From Pseudomonas sp. UMAB-08 (lineage in GTDB: Bacteria; Pseudomonadota; Gammaproteobacteria; Pseudomonadales; Pseudomonadaceae), in assembly GCF_900095225.1 (NCBI RefSeq), contig NZ_LT607418.1, forward strand, positions 316,570 to 380,569: a stretch of DNA of 64,000 bases, given 5' to 3'. The notes beneath the pieces are model-generated. The model did no database searches. It was given only the letters and a program-made list of their open reading frames with translations, and was not told where the DNA came from. The translations under genes were made by a program, and so were the position numbers. Numbering within the stretch: the stretch's first letter is position 1; the number at the start of each line of letters is the position of its first letter. This document shows positions 16,311 to 25,129 of the stretch, piece after piece.

Positions 16311-18533
16311 ATGTTTATCCGCAGCAAACTACCCATCGCAATCGCCGTCAGCCTCGGCACTGCCTATATGGCAAGCAGCTTCGCCGCCGACGCCGTCGAC
16401 CAGGATGCACAGACCAGTTCGTCGACAACACTTGAAAAAGTCACGGTGACCGCCCAGAAGCGCGAAGAAACCGTGCAGGAAGTGGCCGCACCGATCTCCG
16501 TGCTCAGTGGCGATAAAATTCGCCAGGCATCGCTGAACTCAGCCAATGAAATCACCCGCTATGTCCCGAACGCTTCGGCGGGTACCGTCGATGGGCACGG
16601 CCGGCCGCGCTGGTGGATACGCGGGCTGGGCACAGGCGATCAAGGCGCCAATACCGTCAGCCCGGTTGGCATCTATATGGACGATGTGTACATCTCCAAC
16701 ATCAGCGCCACGGGTTTCCCGCTGTTTGACCTGGACCGGGTAGAGGTCTTGCGTGGGCCGCAGGGCACGCTATGGGGCAAGAACACCACAGGCGGCGCGA
16801 TCAACTTTATCTCCAAGAAGCCATCGTTCAATGAGGACGGTTACTTCAAGGTCGACATGGGCAATTACGCCAGTCGTACCGTCGAGGGCGCCGAGGGGGG
16901 CTCGTTGATCGACGACAAGCTCGCCGCCCGGGTTTCGGTCCGCCATCAGGGCAATGAGGGCTATAACGAGAACAAGGCCAACGGCAACGACCGAGGGGCA
17001 CTGGAAGATGATGCTGTTCGCCTGCAATTTCTGGCGGAGCTATCAGATAACCTGGAAGCCAATCTGAATTTCCACAGCCGTCGCTACCACGACACCGGCA
17101 GTACCGCCAGCGTCAACTACGGCCTGGGCGCCAACGGCAACAACCAGTTCGGCTATCACGTAGATCCCAAACAAGGGGATGTCTACTACAACGCCAAGAA
17201 CACCGCCAGTATCGAACAGAACGGCGCCAACCTGAACCTGATTTGGCAATTGGGCGGCCTGGAGCTGACCTCCATCACGGCGGTCGAATCCTTCAAGCGC
17301 GATGCGCTCAGTGACAGCGACAATACGCCCCTGGAACTGCAACGCAGCTATGCCTATGCCGACAGCAAGCAGTTCTCTCAAGAGTTTCGCCTCGCCTCGC
17401 CGCGTACTGACCGCCTGAACTGGGTAGCCGGGCTTCACTATTTCAACGAAGACCTGGACGCCAAAGGCGCCAACGGAACCCTGGACAATACTTACGTCAA
17501 CCGCAGTTACAACCTGATCGCCTACAACCAGAAAACCGAAAGCTATGCGCTATTTGGCAGCCTGACCTACAACTTCACCGACGCCTTCAGCCTCACGGGC
17601 GGGCTGCGCTGGACCCGGGAACACAAGTCGATTGATCTCTCCCGAATCGCCAGCGTCGGTGCGGCCACTTTTGGTAATGGTGACTGGTGGAAATCGAGCA
17701 ACGTGACTTCACCACTGGCGACCACTGCCACTCAGGACGAGAGCAATACCTGGAGCGACTGGACCTATGACGTGACCCCCGAGTACAAGCTGTCAGACCA
17801 TGCACGGGTGTACTTCCGCTACTCCAAGGGCTTTCGCTCCGGGGGTTACAACACAGGCGTCACCACCCAGAGCACCGTGGCCACGGTCGACCCGGAATTT
17901 CTTACAGCTTATGAACTGGGGTTCAAGTCCGAGTGGTTCGATGGCCGCCTGAATGCCAACGCCAGCGTGTTCTATTACGACTACAAGGACATCCAGCTGA
18001 ACATCGTGAGTGCCGTCAATAACCAGACCGTTTCGCGGCTGGCCAACGGTGCTCAAGGTGAAGCCTACGGCGGCGAGTTCGAACTCGAAGCCATCCCCCT
18101 GGAAAACTTACACGTCAATTTTGGCCTCGGGCTGCTGCACACCGAGTTCACTGACTACACCTCCGGCAGCAACGATTACTCGGGAAACAACTTCGTTCGT
18201 GCGCCGAACGTCTCGGCGGTGCTGGGTGCCGATTACCGTATCCCGCTTAACATCGGCGGAGCCGTGGTGCTGGGTACCGATTGGGACACGCGCAGCCGCC
18301 AATACTTTTTCACCAATGACCAGACGCAAAACATGCGCAGCGGCGGCTACACCCTTGGCAACGCGCGAGTCACCTACGAGCTGCAAGGCAACAAGACCGA
18401 AGTCACTACCTATGTGCACAACCTCACCAACAAGGAGTATCGCGCTCATACGTTGCCGGGCGGCTTCCAGAGTGCCGGGGTGATGTACGGTGACCCACTG
18501 ACCTTTGGTGTATCGGTGACCACCAAATTCTGA
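16311..18533 (+). CDS. TonB-dependent outer-membrane receptor (second)
   Basis: A 740-residue receptor with a signal peptide (residues 1-25, ASSFA-AD), a TonB box (TLEKVTVTAQKREE, about 40-54), the plug domain with DLDRVEVLRGPQGTLWGKNTTGG near 140-163, and a barrel ending VSVTTKF with terminal Phe. It belongs to the same branch as the receptor at 6261, but the two are clearly diverged. Its start is preceded by GGGGAGC. The gene follows tonB-exbB-exbD and precedes a binding protein, and enhancer palindromes lie upstream, so it is probably sulfur-starvation induced. The ligand is unknown. Confidence 0.92.
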   Translation: MFIRSKLPIAIAVSLGTAYMASSFAADAVDQDAQTSSSTTLEKVTVTAQKREETVQEVAAPISVLSGDKIRQASLNSANEITRYVPNASAGTVDGHGRPRWWIRGLGTGDQGANTVSPVGIYMDDVYISNISATGFPLFDLDRVEVLRGPQGTLWGKNTTGGAINFISKKPSFNEDGYFKVDMGNYASRTVEGAEGGSLIDDKLAARVSVRHQGNEGYNENKANGNDRGALEDDAVRLQFLAELSDNLEANLNFHSRRYHDTGSTASVNYGLGANGNNQFGYHVDPKQGDVYYNAKNTASIEQNGANLNLIWQLGGLELTSITAVESFKRDALSDSDNTPLELQRSYAYADSKQFSQEFRLASPRTDRLNWVAGLHYFNEDLDAKGANGTLDNTYVNRSYNLIAYNQKTESYALFGSLTYNFTDAFSLTGGLRWTREHKSIDLSRIASVGAATFGNGDWWKSSNVTSPLATTATQDESNTWSDWTYDVTPEYKLSDHARVYFRYSKGFRSGGYNTGVTTQSTVATVDPEFLTAYELGFKSEWFDGRLNANASVFYYDYKDIQLNIVSAVNNQTVSRLANGAQGEAYGGEFELEAIPLENLHVNFGLGLLHTEFTDYTSGSNDYSGNNFVRAPNVSAVLGADYRIPLNIGGAVVLGTDWDTRSRQYFFTNDQTQNMRSGGYTLGNARVTYELQGNKTEVTTYVHNLTNKEYRAHTLPGGFQSAGVMYGDPLTFGVSVTTKF

Positions 18534-18587
18534 TCAATCCAGCCATGGCCACCAATGGCTGGCCATGGCCCGACAGGGCCAATAACA

Positions 18588-19670
18588 ATGATTTCCCTCC
18601 GCCTCTTTTCACCGCGATTGTTTGCACCTGTCTTGCTGCTGCTGGCCTTGTTCGCGAGCCTGGGCAGCTTCGCAGCAGAGCCGCTCAAGCTCAAGACTGT
18701 GCGAATTGCTACCGTGGTTTTCTCCAATGCCGGAAAGGTGACCTTCAATGGCCCGACCTATCTGATGGACAAAGACCCCTGGCTTAAACAGGAATTGGCC
18801 AAGCGTGGCGTGGAGCTTGAGTGGGTTCCCGCCGCCACGTCCTCGGTGGGCACGTTCATCAACGAAGAGTTCGCCAACAAGCGCATCGACTTCGCGTTCT
18901 ATGGCGACCTGCCCACTATCATTCTCAATTCTTCCGGGGTGTCGACCAAACTGCTCGCCGCCGGGGGCATTGGCAACAATGTTTATCTGGTGGTGCCGCC
19001 CGATTCCACCGCCAAGTCCATCGACGACCTCAAGGGTAAACGCATCGCCCTGCATCGTGGTCGCCCCTGGGAATTGTCGTTCGCCAAGCTGCTGGACTCA
19101 AGGCATCTGGGTTTCGACGACTTCCGCATTTTCAATCTCAACCCGCAAGCCGGTGCTGCTGCGCTGAGCGCCGGACGGGTGGATGGTTTCTTTACCTTGA
19201 GCGACGCCTTCCTGCTGAAGGACAAAAAGGTCGGCAAGATCATCTGGTCCAGTAAACAGGCACCCGCCGACTGGAGAATGCGCGCCGAACTGTTCGGTGC
19301 CAGTGACTTCGTTGCCCAGCAGCCGCAAGTCACCCAACTGATCGTCACCGCTTACTTGAAGGCACTGAAGTGGGCCAGCGAAGAACAGAACAAGGCCGAG
19401 TACATCAAGCTGCAAGCGCAATCGGGCCAGCCGGAAAGTATTTTGCTGCGCGAGGTCGAAGGCGAGTCCTGGAAGGATCATTTCAGCCCGTTGATCGACG
19501 GGAATCTGCGCCAGCATTATCAGGACGGGATCGCCTACAGCCTCAAGGCCAAGCTGATTCGCAACGACATCAAAGTCGATGACCTGCTCGATGCACGGTT
19601 TGTCGAACAAGGGCTCAAGGATCTCAACCTGAGCGATGAATGGAAGGCCCATTCCTCCACCAACCCCTGA
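18588..19670 (+). CDS. ABC transporter substrate-binding protein (sulfonate/nitrate/taurine type)
   Basis: A 360-residue binding protein. The ATG at 18588 is chosen because it gives a proper leader (MISLRLFSPRLFAPVLLLLA, cleavage near SFA-AEP); an ATG eleven codons upstream would put polar residues before it. The body has LKTVRIATVVFSNAGKV, the motif KGKRIALHRGRPWELSFAKL near 150-169, and ALSAGRVDGFFTLSDAFLL. It would bind the compound admitted by the receptor upstream and could work with the importer at 31190-33552. It is about 54 bp after the receptor gene, probably the same transcript. Confidence 0.85.
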   Translation: MISLRLFSPRLFAPVLLLLALFASLGSFAAEPLKLKTVRIATVVFSNAGKVTFNGPTYLMDKDPWLKQELAKRGVELEWVPAATSSVGTFINEEFANKRIDFAFYGDLPTIILNSSGVSTKLLAAGGIGNNVYLVVPPDSTAKSIDDLKGKRIALHRGRPWELSFAKLLDSRHLGFDDFRIFNLNPQAGAAALSAGRVDGFFTLSDAFLLKDKKVGKIIWSSKQAPADWRMRAELFGASDFVAQQPQVTQLIVTAYLKALKWASEEQNKAEYIKLQAQSGQPESILLREVEGESWKDHFSPLIDGNLRQHYQDGIAYSLKAKLIRNDIKVDDLLDARFVEQGLKDLNLSDEWKAHSSTNP

Positions 19671-19709
19671 CAGGGCGCACCGGCGCCCAGAGCCAAACGG
19701 AGATTATTC

Positions 19710-20378
19710 ATGAGCCAACTTCTTGATGCCGCCAGCCTGACGGCGACCATAGAACACGCGCGGGCCGATGCCGTCCATGCGTTCCAGACGCTGCGCGAAA
19801 ACGGTACGTTGTCGGCCAGCCTGACCTTCCATATCAGCCATCGAATCCCCGGTACAGACCATTTGCTCGGGTTGCGTTTTCCGGGTGGGCTGGCACGCGA
19901 TCAGACACCGAAACTAAGCCTGACCTCCTTCGCGCAAACTCCCGACTCGCTGCTGCAAGAAGCGCGTCTGCAAGCTGACACCCTGATCCATGTCCACACC
20001 GCCTGGTTATCGGCCTGGTCGTTGGCACACCGGGACTTTCCGATCTTGTATGTCGCAGCCGCGCGTCATCTTCTGGCCCGGGTGATCCCCAACCATCTGG
20101 AGCGTACCCGCAGCGCCCGGGAGGTCATCGGCCAACGGCTCGATGAGCACCCGGAACTGGCGCCGCCTCCGGCGTTGCTTGAGTCCAACGGGGGCGCCAA
20201 CTTCTGGGGCCAGGGGATCATCAAGACCGCGGAAACCATTCTGTTCGTCGAGGAAGCCGCACGCTTCCAGGCCATCGCCGAGCAGATCGGAGGCGCTCAA
20301 GCCTACACCCCCGGCGCACTGGAGTTGCAGTGGAAACGCACCGGGCTGCTGGAGCAAGCCCTTCGTTATCAGGGCTGA
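19710..20378 (+). CDS. Class II aldolase/adducin-like protein
   Basis: A 222-residue protein with a class II aldolase/adducin fold signature: HVHTAWLSAWSLAHRDFPI near 92-110 carries an HxH pair that in the family binds a divalent metal, and GQGIIKTAETILFVEEAARFQAIAEQ near 164-190 matches the C-terminal helices. Family enzymes cleave or epimerise sugar phosphates, but several are of unknown activity. ACGGAG precedes the start. It sits between the binding protein and SsuD-like genes, and a paralogue is at 22757, again beside an SsuD-like gene, so the two families seem to work together. The reaction is unknown. Confidence 0.75.
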   Translation: MSQLLDAASLTATIEHARADAVHAFQTLRENGTLSASLTFHISHRIPGTDHLLGLRFPGGLARDQTPKLSLTSFAQTPDSLLQEARLQADTLIHVHTAWLSAWSLAHRDFPILYVAAARHLLARVIPNHLERTRSAREVIGQRLDEHPELAPPPALLESNGGANFWGQGIIKTAETILFVEEAARFQAIAEQIGGAQAYTPGALELQWKRTGLLEQALRYQG

Positions 20379-20426
20379 CCAACGCGAGTCGATTTCAAAC
20401 TGTTGTAAACCTATAGGGAGCCTGTA

Positions 20427-21457
20427 ATGGCCGAGTTCATCTGGCAATTGCCAAACAACCGCGACACACGCTATGGCGACGCCACACCGCGCAAACGGGG
20501 AGAACGCCTGGACGGCGATTCTGCGCCTTTTCGCCCGGGCGTCAGCGACCCGCGTGGCAATGCGTTCAACTACCTCGATTACCTGCATCAGATCGCCAGG
20601 GCAGCAGAGCTATCCGGCTTCGACGGCATCAGGATCAGCAACGATCTGGACGGCGATGAACCCTGGATCATTGCTGGCTACCTGGCCCGCAGTACCCGCC
20701 GCCTGCGCTTGCTGACCGAGTTCACCGCCGATAGAGGCTCGGCAGTCTACGCCGCGAAAAACGCGGTGAGTTATCAGCGCTTCAGTGAGGGTCGGTTCGC
20801 TTGGCAGATCAGCCGCGTGGACGATCCATTGCGGCGCCGGCAACAGGGCGACACCGTTGCCCAGGCGGACCAGCTACCGCGTATCGATGAATTTCTCAGC
20901 GTGGCCAGGGGTGTTATTGAACAGAACCCGTTCAGTTTTAAAGGCCGTTTCTTCGAGGTGCTCGATGGTGGCTCGAAGGCCCATTGAGCGCTCAGCCGGT
21001 GCCGCGTATCTACTTGTCTGGCAACAGCCCTGAAGCCTTGCAGTTGTCGGCGCGTCAGGCTGACGTGCACATCTTCGAACCAGCGCCAATCGACCAACTC
21101 CACTCATTGATCGAACAACTCGGCCGGCTCGCCAATGCTCAAGAACGCGTGGTGACCTTCGGCTTGCCGATTACCCTGCTGGCCCGGGAAAGCGCGGAAG
21201 AAGCGCAGTTCGATGCCCAGCGACTGGTCGAACAACAGCAACGCCTGGGCAGCGTGCCGTCACCTGCGCAAACGTCACTGGTCGGCAGTTATCAGCAGGT
21301 CGCCCAACAGGTGCAAGCGTACCGAGAGGCGGGCATCGATACCTTCCTGTTCAGCGCCGGACCGCACCTGGAAGAAGCCTATCGAATCGGTGAAAACTTG
21401 CTGCCGCTGTTGCGCGGTGTCCCTGTCGCAATCGCAAATACCCACTTCGCCAACTGA
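20427..21457 (+). pseudogene. SsuD-like FMNH2-dependent monooxygenase, frameshifted
   Basis: The first 186 codons (from ATG 20427, strong AGGGAG site) read as an SsuD-like enzyme: FIWQLPNNRDTRYGD, FNYLDYLHQIARAAELSGFDG, DEPWIIAGYLARSTRRLRLL, then stop at 20986 after VLDGGSKAH. From about 20972 the next frame continues the family sequence without loss (LEGPLSAQPVPRIYLSGNSP, then SLVGSYQQVAQQVQAYREAG and HLEEAYRIGENLLPLL). One missing base in GGTGGCTC (20966-20974) explains the split. The summed length of about 343 residues is slightly shorter than intact paralogues at 21519 and 23879. It is either a recent pseudogene or a sequencing error. Confidence 0.8.
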
Positions 21458-21518
21458 CCCCACCCGATCAGCGGCCCTATTGATTAATAGCTGCCCTATT
21501 AATTAAAGAGTATCAACC

Positions 21519-22649
21519 ATGGCGATTGACTTTTACTGGCGCCTGCCAACCCACGGCGAACCCAGCAGCCACCGCAACCGGGAGCCCTTTCGAGGCGACT
21601 GGTTCTTCGGCAACGGCCAGCCCCGCAGCAAGGGCCTGAGCACCCGCGACGACCACTACAGCTACATCGACTATCTGGCTGAAATTGCCCGCGCCGCGGA
21701 GATCTCCGGGTTCCAGGGTGGCCTGATTCCTTCATTCCCAATGACCGACGAACCTTGGGCGGTCTCCTCGTTCCTGGCCCGGGAAACGCGCACCTTTCGC
21801 TTCATGATCGCGTTCCAGCCGGGCTTTCTCAACCCGGTGACCGCTGCGCGCATGACCGCAAGCCTACAGCGCGCAACCGGCGGCCGAGCGCTGTTCAATA
21901 TCATCACTGGAGGCGGTGGCCCGGCGCAACTATGGTGGGGCGATTCGGTAGCCCATGATGATCGTTACCAGCGCACCCAGGAGTTCCTCGATGTGCTGCG
22001 CGGCGTATGGCAAGGCGGACCTTTCAACTACCAAGGCAAGTTCTATCAGGTCAGCGATGCCGGGCTGGCAGAACCCTTGAACCACGAGAGCTTTCCAGAG
22101 ATCTATTTTTCCGGTTCCTCCGATGCAGCCCTGGCTTCGGCGTCACAGCATGCCGATTACTATTTGTCATGGCTGGAGCCATTCGCCCAACTCAAGGAGA
22201 AATTCGATCGCGTCAAACAACGTACCCAGACGCTGGGTCGCAAGATCAAATGCGCGGTGCGGGTCGATATCATCGCCCGACCGACCGAGGAAGAAGCCTG
22301 GGCCGAGGTGCGCAAGGGCTTTGAACGGCTCGATCCGCACGAAGTGGCACGCCTCAGGCAAGGCCAGGCGGGCGACTCGGTCGGCGTCAGCCGCCAGCAA
22401 TTGGGGCAACCAAGCAACATCTCCAGCTATCGCGACCTGATCATCGAACCCAATATCTGGTCCGGCTTCAACCTGCTACGCGGGGGTCAGGCAAACGGGA
22501 TTGTCGGCAGCTATCAACAGGTCGCTGAACGCCTGGACCAACTCGTCCAGCTGGGTGCCGACGCATTTATCCTGGCCAGTACCCCGCACCTGGAAGAAGC
22601 CTACCGCGTCGGTGAGGAAGTGCTGCCGCTGGTCAGGGGCCACCATTGA
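21519..22649 (+). CDS. SsuD-like FMNH2-dependent alkanesulfonate monooxygenase (paralogue 2)
   Basis: A 376-residue LLM-class enzyme of near SsuD length. Its opening FYWRLPTHGEPSS resembles SsuD FWFLPTHGDG; further matches are DYLAEIARAAEISGFQGGLIP, FMIAFQPGFLNPVTAARM, GRALFNIITGGGGPAQLWWGD near 128-148, PEIYFSGSSDAAL near 192-204, and GSYQQVAERLDQLVQLGADAF with TPHLEEAYRVGEEVLPL at the end. SsuD uses reduced FMN and O2 to turn alkanesulfonates into aldehyde plus sulfite. It is intact, whereas its immediate neighbour upstream is frameshifted. Exact substrate unknown. Confidence 0.88.
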   Translation: MAIDFYWRLPTHGEPSSHRNREPFRGDWFFGNGQPRSKGLSTRDDHYSYIDYLAEIARAAEISGFQGGLIPSFPMTDEPWAVSSFLARETRTFRFMIAFQPGFLNPVTAARMTASLQRATGGRALFNIITGGGGPAQLWWGDSVAHDDRYQRTQEFLDVLRGVWQGGPFNYQGKFYQVSDAGLAEPLNHESFPEIYFSGSSDAALASASQHADYYLSWLEPFAQLKEKFDRVKQRTQTLGRKIKCAVRVDIIARPTEEEAWAEVRKGFERLDPHEVARLRQGQAGDSVGVSRQQLGQPSNISSYRDLIIEPNIWSGFNLLRGGQANGIVGSYQQVAERLDQLVQLGADAFILASTPHLEEAYRVGEEVLPLVRGHH

Positions 22650-22701
22650 CGGCCTTTGATCCGGCAAGCTGGTGAAGGGATACCACTCGTTTTATGAAAA
22701 T

Positions 22702-22727
22702 CCTGTGTGACGCTTGGGTCACACAGG
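22702..22727. terminator. Terminator hairpin between converging genes
   Basis: CCTGTGTGA and TCACACAGG form a perfect 9-bp stem with an 8-base loop between the ends of the SsuD-like gene (plus) and the aldolase-like gene (minus). On the minus strand it is followed by ATTTTC, so it mainly serves that gene, perhaps both. Confidence 0.65.
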
Positions 22728-22756
22728 CAGTCCTCAACGGCAAAAACAGTCGACGG

Positions 22757-23491
22757 TCAGGCCACACTGCTCAGCAGTTTCTGACCCTGAGCCCAAAGCC
22801 CGGTCATTTTCCATTGCTGCTCCAGCACCCCAGGCCCGAACTCTTTGGAGCCACCTTGAGATTCGGCCAGGCCCTGGAAGTAGGCGCCCTCCTCGATCAG
22901 CAGGATCAGTTTGGCAACCTGAATGATCCCCACACCCCAGAACGTCGAACCGCCATTGGCTTCGAGAATGGCCGGGGTATGCGGATTTTCCTCGATCTTT
23001 TCAACGATAAAGTCCGCTTCCTCCTGACGGCGGTCGATGTAGATCGGTAATTCCCGGGCCAGTGTCACGCGCTGCGAAGCCGCGTAGCGCAGAGGCAGGG
23101 TCCGGTGAGCGCTGGCCCAGCCGCCCAGGTAGGGCGAATGGACGTGCGTGACAACGTTCACTTCCGCGCGTTTGGCGAACACCGCCGCGTAGCGCTTGCC
23201 GTTACCGCCCGCCTTGCTGCCGCTAAGCAGGCCGGAACCTTCGAGGCTTTCATCCAGGTACAGGTGGCCCGAATAGTCAGCGACTATCGCGCGAATTTCT
23301 TCGTCATCCGCCCAAGGGCTGGGCGCGTGCAAGGCCACCACCAAATCGCTGTCCGGAACCCGCAGGTAGGACTGGTACGTATTGGTGGCGGTCAGTGTGC
23401 GACTGTCCTTGAGTACCCGGTAAGCTTTGGCGAAATCACGCTTGGCCTGTTCGACATAGGCAGACTGTTGAGGATTGAGTTGCTGGGTCAT
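22757..23491 (-). CDS. Class II aldolase/adducin-like protein (second)
   Basis: A 244-residue protein when started at the ATG 23491 (MTQQLNPQQSAYVEQ); a GTG eleven codons earlier is possible. It has the HVHSPYLGGWASAHRTLP motif near 126-143 with HxH and a third His, and the ILEANGGSTFWGVGIIQVAK segment shared with the paralogue at 19710. It is divergent from the SsuD-like gene at 23879, with a sigma-54 promoter on each strand between them, which indicates coordinated induction. Function in sulfur metabolism is inferred only from context. Confidence 0.75.
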   Translation of the reverse strand: MTQQLNPQQSAYVEQAKRDFAKAYRVLKDSRTLTATNTYQSYLRVPDSDLVVALHAPSPWADDEEIRAIVADYSGHLYLDESLEGSGLLSGSKAGGNGKRYAAVFAKRAEVNVVTHVHSPYLGGWASAHRTLPLRYAASQRVTLARELPIYIDRRQEEADFIVEKIEENPHTPAILEANGGSTFWGVGIIQVAKLILLIEEGAYFQGLAESQGGSKEFGPGVLEQQWKMTGLWAQGQKLLSSVA

Positions 23492-23580
23492 GGGAAGAGT
23501 CTCTGTAGATGGAGGATTAAACACGACGCACCTCGCCTCACCCGTAACGGAAGATTGGCCGAGGAAACTGCTAACTACTC

Positions 23581-23596
23581 AGCAGTTCCTGTGCCA
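23581..23596 (-). promoter_or_regulatory. Sigma-54 promoter for the aldolase-like gene
   Basis: Read on the minus strand: TGGCACAGGAACTGCT, a perfect -24 box, GG-GC spacing of 10, and a near-consensus -12 box (CTGC for TTGC). It is about 90 bases upstream of the start at 23491. A 16-bp element TGCTAACTACTCAGCA overlaps its -12 end. Confidence 0.6.
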
Positions 23597-23722
23597 GTCA
23601 CTTAAAATAATCTCAACCTATTGTTTTTGCTCATTTATTTTTTAACATTGCGGTTATTTTCAACGCATGAACCGCGTTCCCGCCACCACCTTGCTGAACG
23701 ACCAGCAGCCCTGCTGATCAAC

Positions 23723-23738
23723 TGCTGCAAGATCAGCA
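23723..23738. promoter_or_regulatory. Candidate shared SfnR enhancer site
   Basis: TGCTGCAAGATCAGCA matches TGCTGCT-N2-AGCAGCA with two changes, and overlaps a wider inverted repeat CTGCTGATC (23711-23719)/GATCAGCAG (23731-23739). It lies 74 bp from the plus-strand promoter and 127 bp from the minus-strand one, so one activator could serve both. Confidence 0.55.
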
Positions 23739-23811
23739 GTCAACTCCCCCATGCCCACCCCCTTCTCACTCCGGCTCAGCAAAACCGGGCACTGCAGAGC
23801 AGTCAACGGCT

Positions 23812-23827
23812 TGGCACACGCGTTGCA
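23812..23827 (+). promoter_or_regulatory. Sigma-54 promoter for the SsuD-like gene
   Basis: TGGCACACGCGTTGCA is a perfect -24/-12 match (TGGCAC-N5-TTGCA, GG-GC spacing 10), 52 bases upstream of the ATG at 23879. Confidence 0.75.
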
Positions 23828-23878
23828 CCTGTCTTTTGTTGTACCGATTTTCTTTTTTTTCGACCTTGGGAGTGACTC

Positions 23879-25045
23879 ATGAGTACCGAATTCTTCTGGC
23901 GCTTACCGCTTGGCAGTGACGGCCCGCAACTGGCCTCCGACAAGAACAACCGTGGCAGCGCCCAATACCGCCCCGGCAATATCGCCCCTGGCCGTTTGCC
24001 CAATGGCGAACCTGACGGTTTCACCTATATCGACTATATCGCCCAGGTGGCCAAGGCGGCGGAAATTGCCGGTTTCGAAGGCGCCCTGTTGCCCACTGGA
24101 CCCGAGCCGTGGATCGCCGCCGCAGCGCTGGCTCGCGAGACGCGACGGATCAAGTTTCTGGTCGCTTTCCAGGCCACTTGGACCCTGCCCGCCTACGTTG
24201 CCCAACAGGCAGCGATCCTGCAAAACCTCAGCCGTGGTCGTCTGGACTGGAATATCATCACCGGCGGCAACCCCGCAGCCCAGCGCGCCAACGGCGACTT
24301 CCTTGAACATGACCTGCGCTACAAGCGCACGGGAGAATTCCTCGACATCATCAAGGGGCTCTGGGAAAACGAAACTTTCTCCTACAACGGCGAAATCTAC
24401 CAACTGGAAAACGGCGCGCTGCCCCGTGGCCTGACTCAGGAGCGCAAACCGAGCGTTTATTTCTCCGGTTTTTCCGATCCGGCCCTGGACGTCGCCGCAC
24501 GCCATGCCGATGTTTACCTGAACTGGGCCGAGCCGGTCGATAAGCTCAAGCCACACATTGAGCGGGTCCGCGAACTGGCCGATAAACAAGGCCGGGAAAT
24601 ACGCTTCGGCATCCGCATTGATGTGCTCGCCCGGGAAACCGAGGAAGCGGCCTGGAGCGAACTGCGTCGCCAATATGAACTGATCGATGCCAAGACCAGC
24701 GCCTTCATCAAAAACTTCGCCAGCGGTTCGGATTCCATCGGCGCGGCGCGCCAGACCGCCTACCACCAGAACTCCCAGCGCTTCGACGACCTGATCATCG
24801 GCCCAAACCTCTGGGCCGGTTTTGGCAAGGCCAAACCAGGCCCTACCATCGGTCTGGTCGGTAGCCATCAAAACGTTGCTGAGCGTCTGGCCGAATACCG
24901 CGATGCCGGCTTCTCGACATTCATCCTGGCGAGCAACCCTCATCTGGAAGAAGCCCTGCGCATCGGTCAGGAAGTACTGCCGCTGGTGCACGATCGCCCC
25001 GTTGCCAGCGCTACGCCGCACAGCGTGTTCAAAGTCGCCGGTTGA
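23879..25045 (+). CDS. SsuD-like FMNH2-dependent alkanesulfonate monooxygenase (paralogue 3)
   Basis: A 388-residue LLM enzyme, GGGAG before the ATG. It starts EFFWRLPLGSDGPQ and has FTYIDYIAQVAKAAEIAGFEG near 42-62, FLVAFQATWTLPAYVAQQAA, RGRLDWNIITGGNPAAQRANGD near 119-140, PSVYFSGFSDPALDVAARHADVY near 195-217, and GPTIGLVGSHQNVAERLAEYRDAG with SNPHLEEALRIGQEVLPL at the C terminus. These match SsuD throughout. It has its own sigma-54 promoter and is followed by a strong terminator, so it is a single-gene unit. Substrate unknown; an alkanesulfonate or similar is likely. Confidence 0.88.
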   Translation: MSTEFFWRLPLGSDGPQLASDKNNRGSAQYRPGNIAPGRLPNGEPDGFTYIDYIAQVAKAAEIAGFEGALLPTGPEPWIAAAALARETRRIKFLVAFQATWTLPAYVAQQAAILQNLSRGRLDWNIITGGNPAAQRANGDFLEHDLRYKRTGEFLDIIKGLWENETFSYNGEIYQLENGALPRGLTQERKPSVYFSGFSDPALDVAARHADVYLNWAEPVDKLKPHIERVRELADKQGREIRFGIRIDVLARETEEAAWSELRRQYELIDAKTSAFIKNFASGSDSIGAARQTAYHQNSQRFDDLIIGPNLWAGFGKAKPGPTIGLVGSHQNVAERLAEYRDAGFSTFILASNPHLEEALRIGQEVLPLVHDRPVASATPHSVFKVAG

Positions 25046-25062
25046 GTTTCCCGCCCGGATCC

Positions 25063-25085
25063 AAAGCCCCGTTCGCGGGGCTTTT
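25063..25085 (+). terminator. Intrinsic terminator after the SsuD-like gene
   Basis: AAAGCCCC-GTTC-GCGGGGCTTTT folds into a GC-rich stem followed by TTTTCT, a textbook rho-independent terminator 18 bases after the stop at 25045. Confidence 0.85.
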
Positions 25086-25129
25086 CTCGGTCTGCGGACC
25101 TCTCTCGACACCCCGCCAATGAGACACCC

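Larger units (their letters stand above)
23492..23878. other. Divergent sigma-54 control region
   Basis: No gene seen. The 387 bases hold a minus-strand -24/-12 promoter (23581-23596), a cluster of TGCTG/CAGCA half-sites at 23702-23740 and a plus-strand -24/-12 promoter (23812-23827). Confidence 0.65.

Noticed and set aside
20960..20990. Programmed frameshift in the SsuD-like gene
   Set aside because: No slippery heptamer or downstream structure was seen, and paralogues are unsplit.
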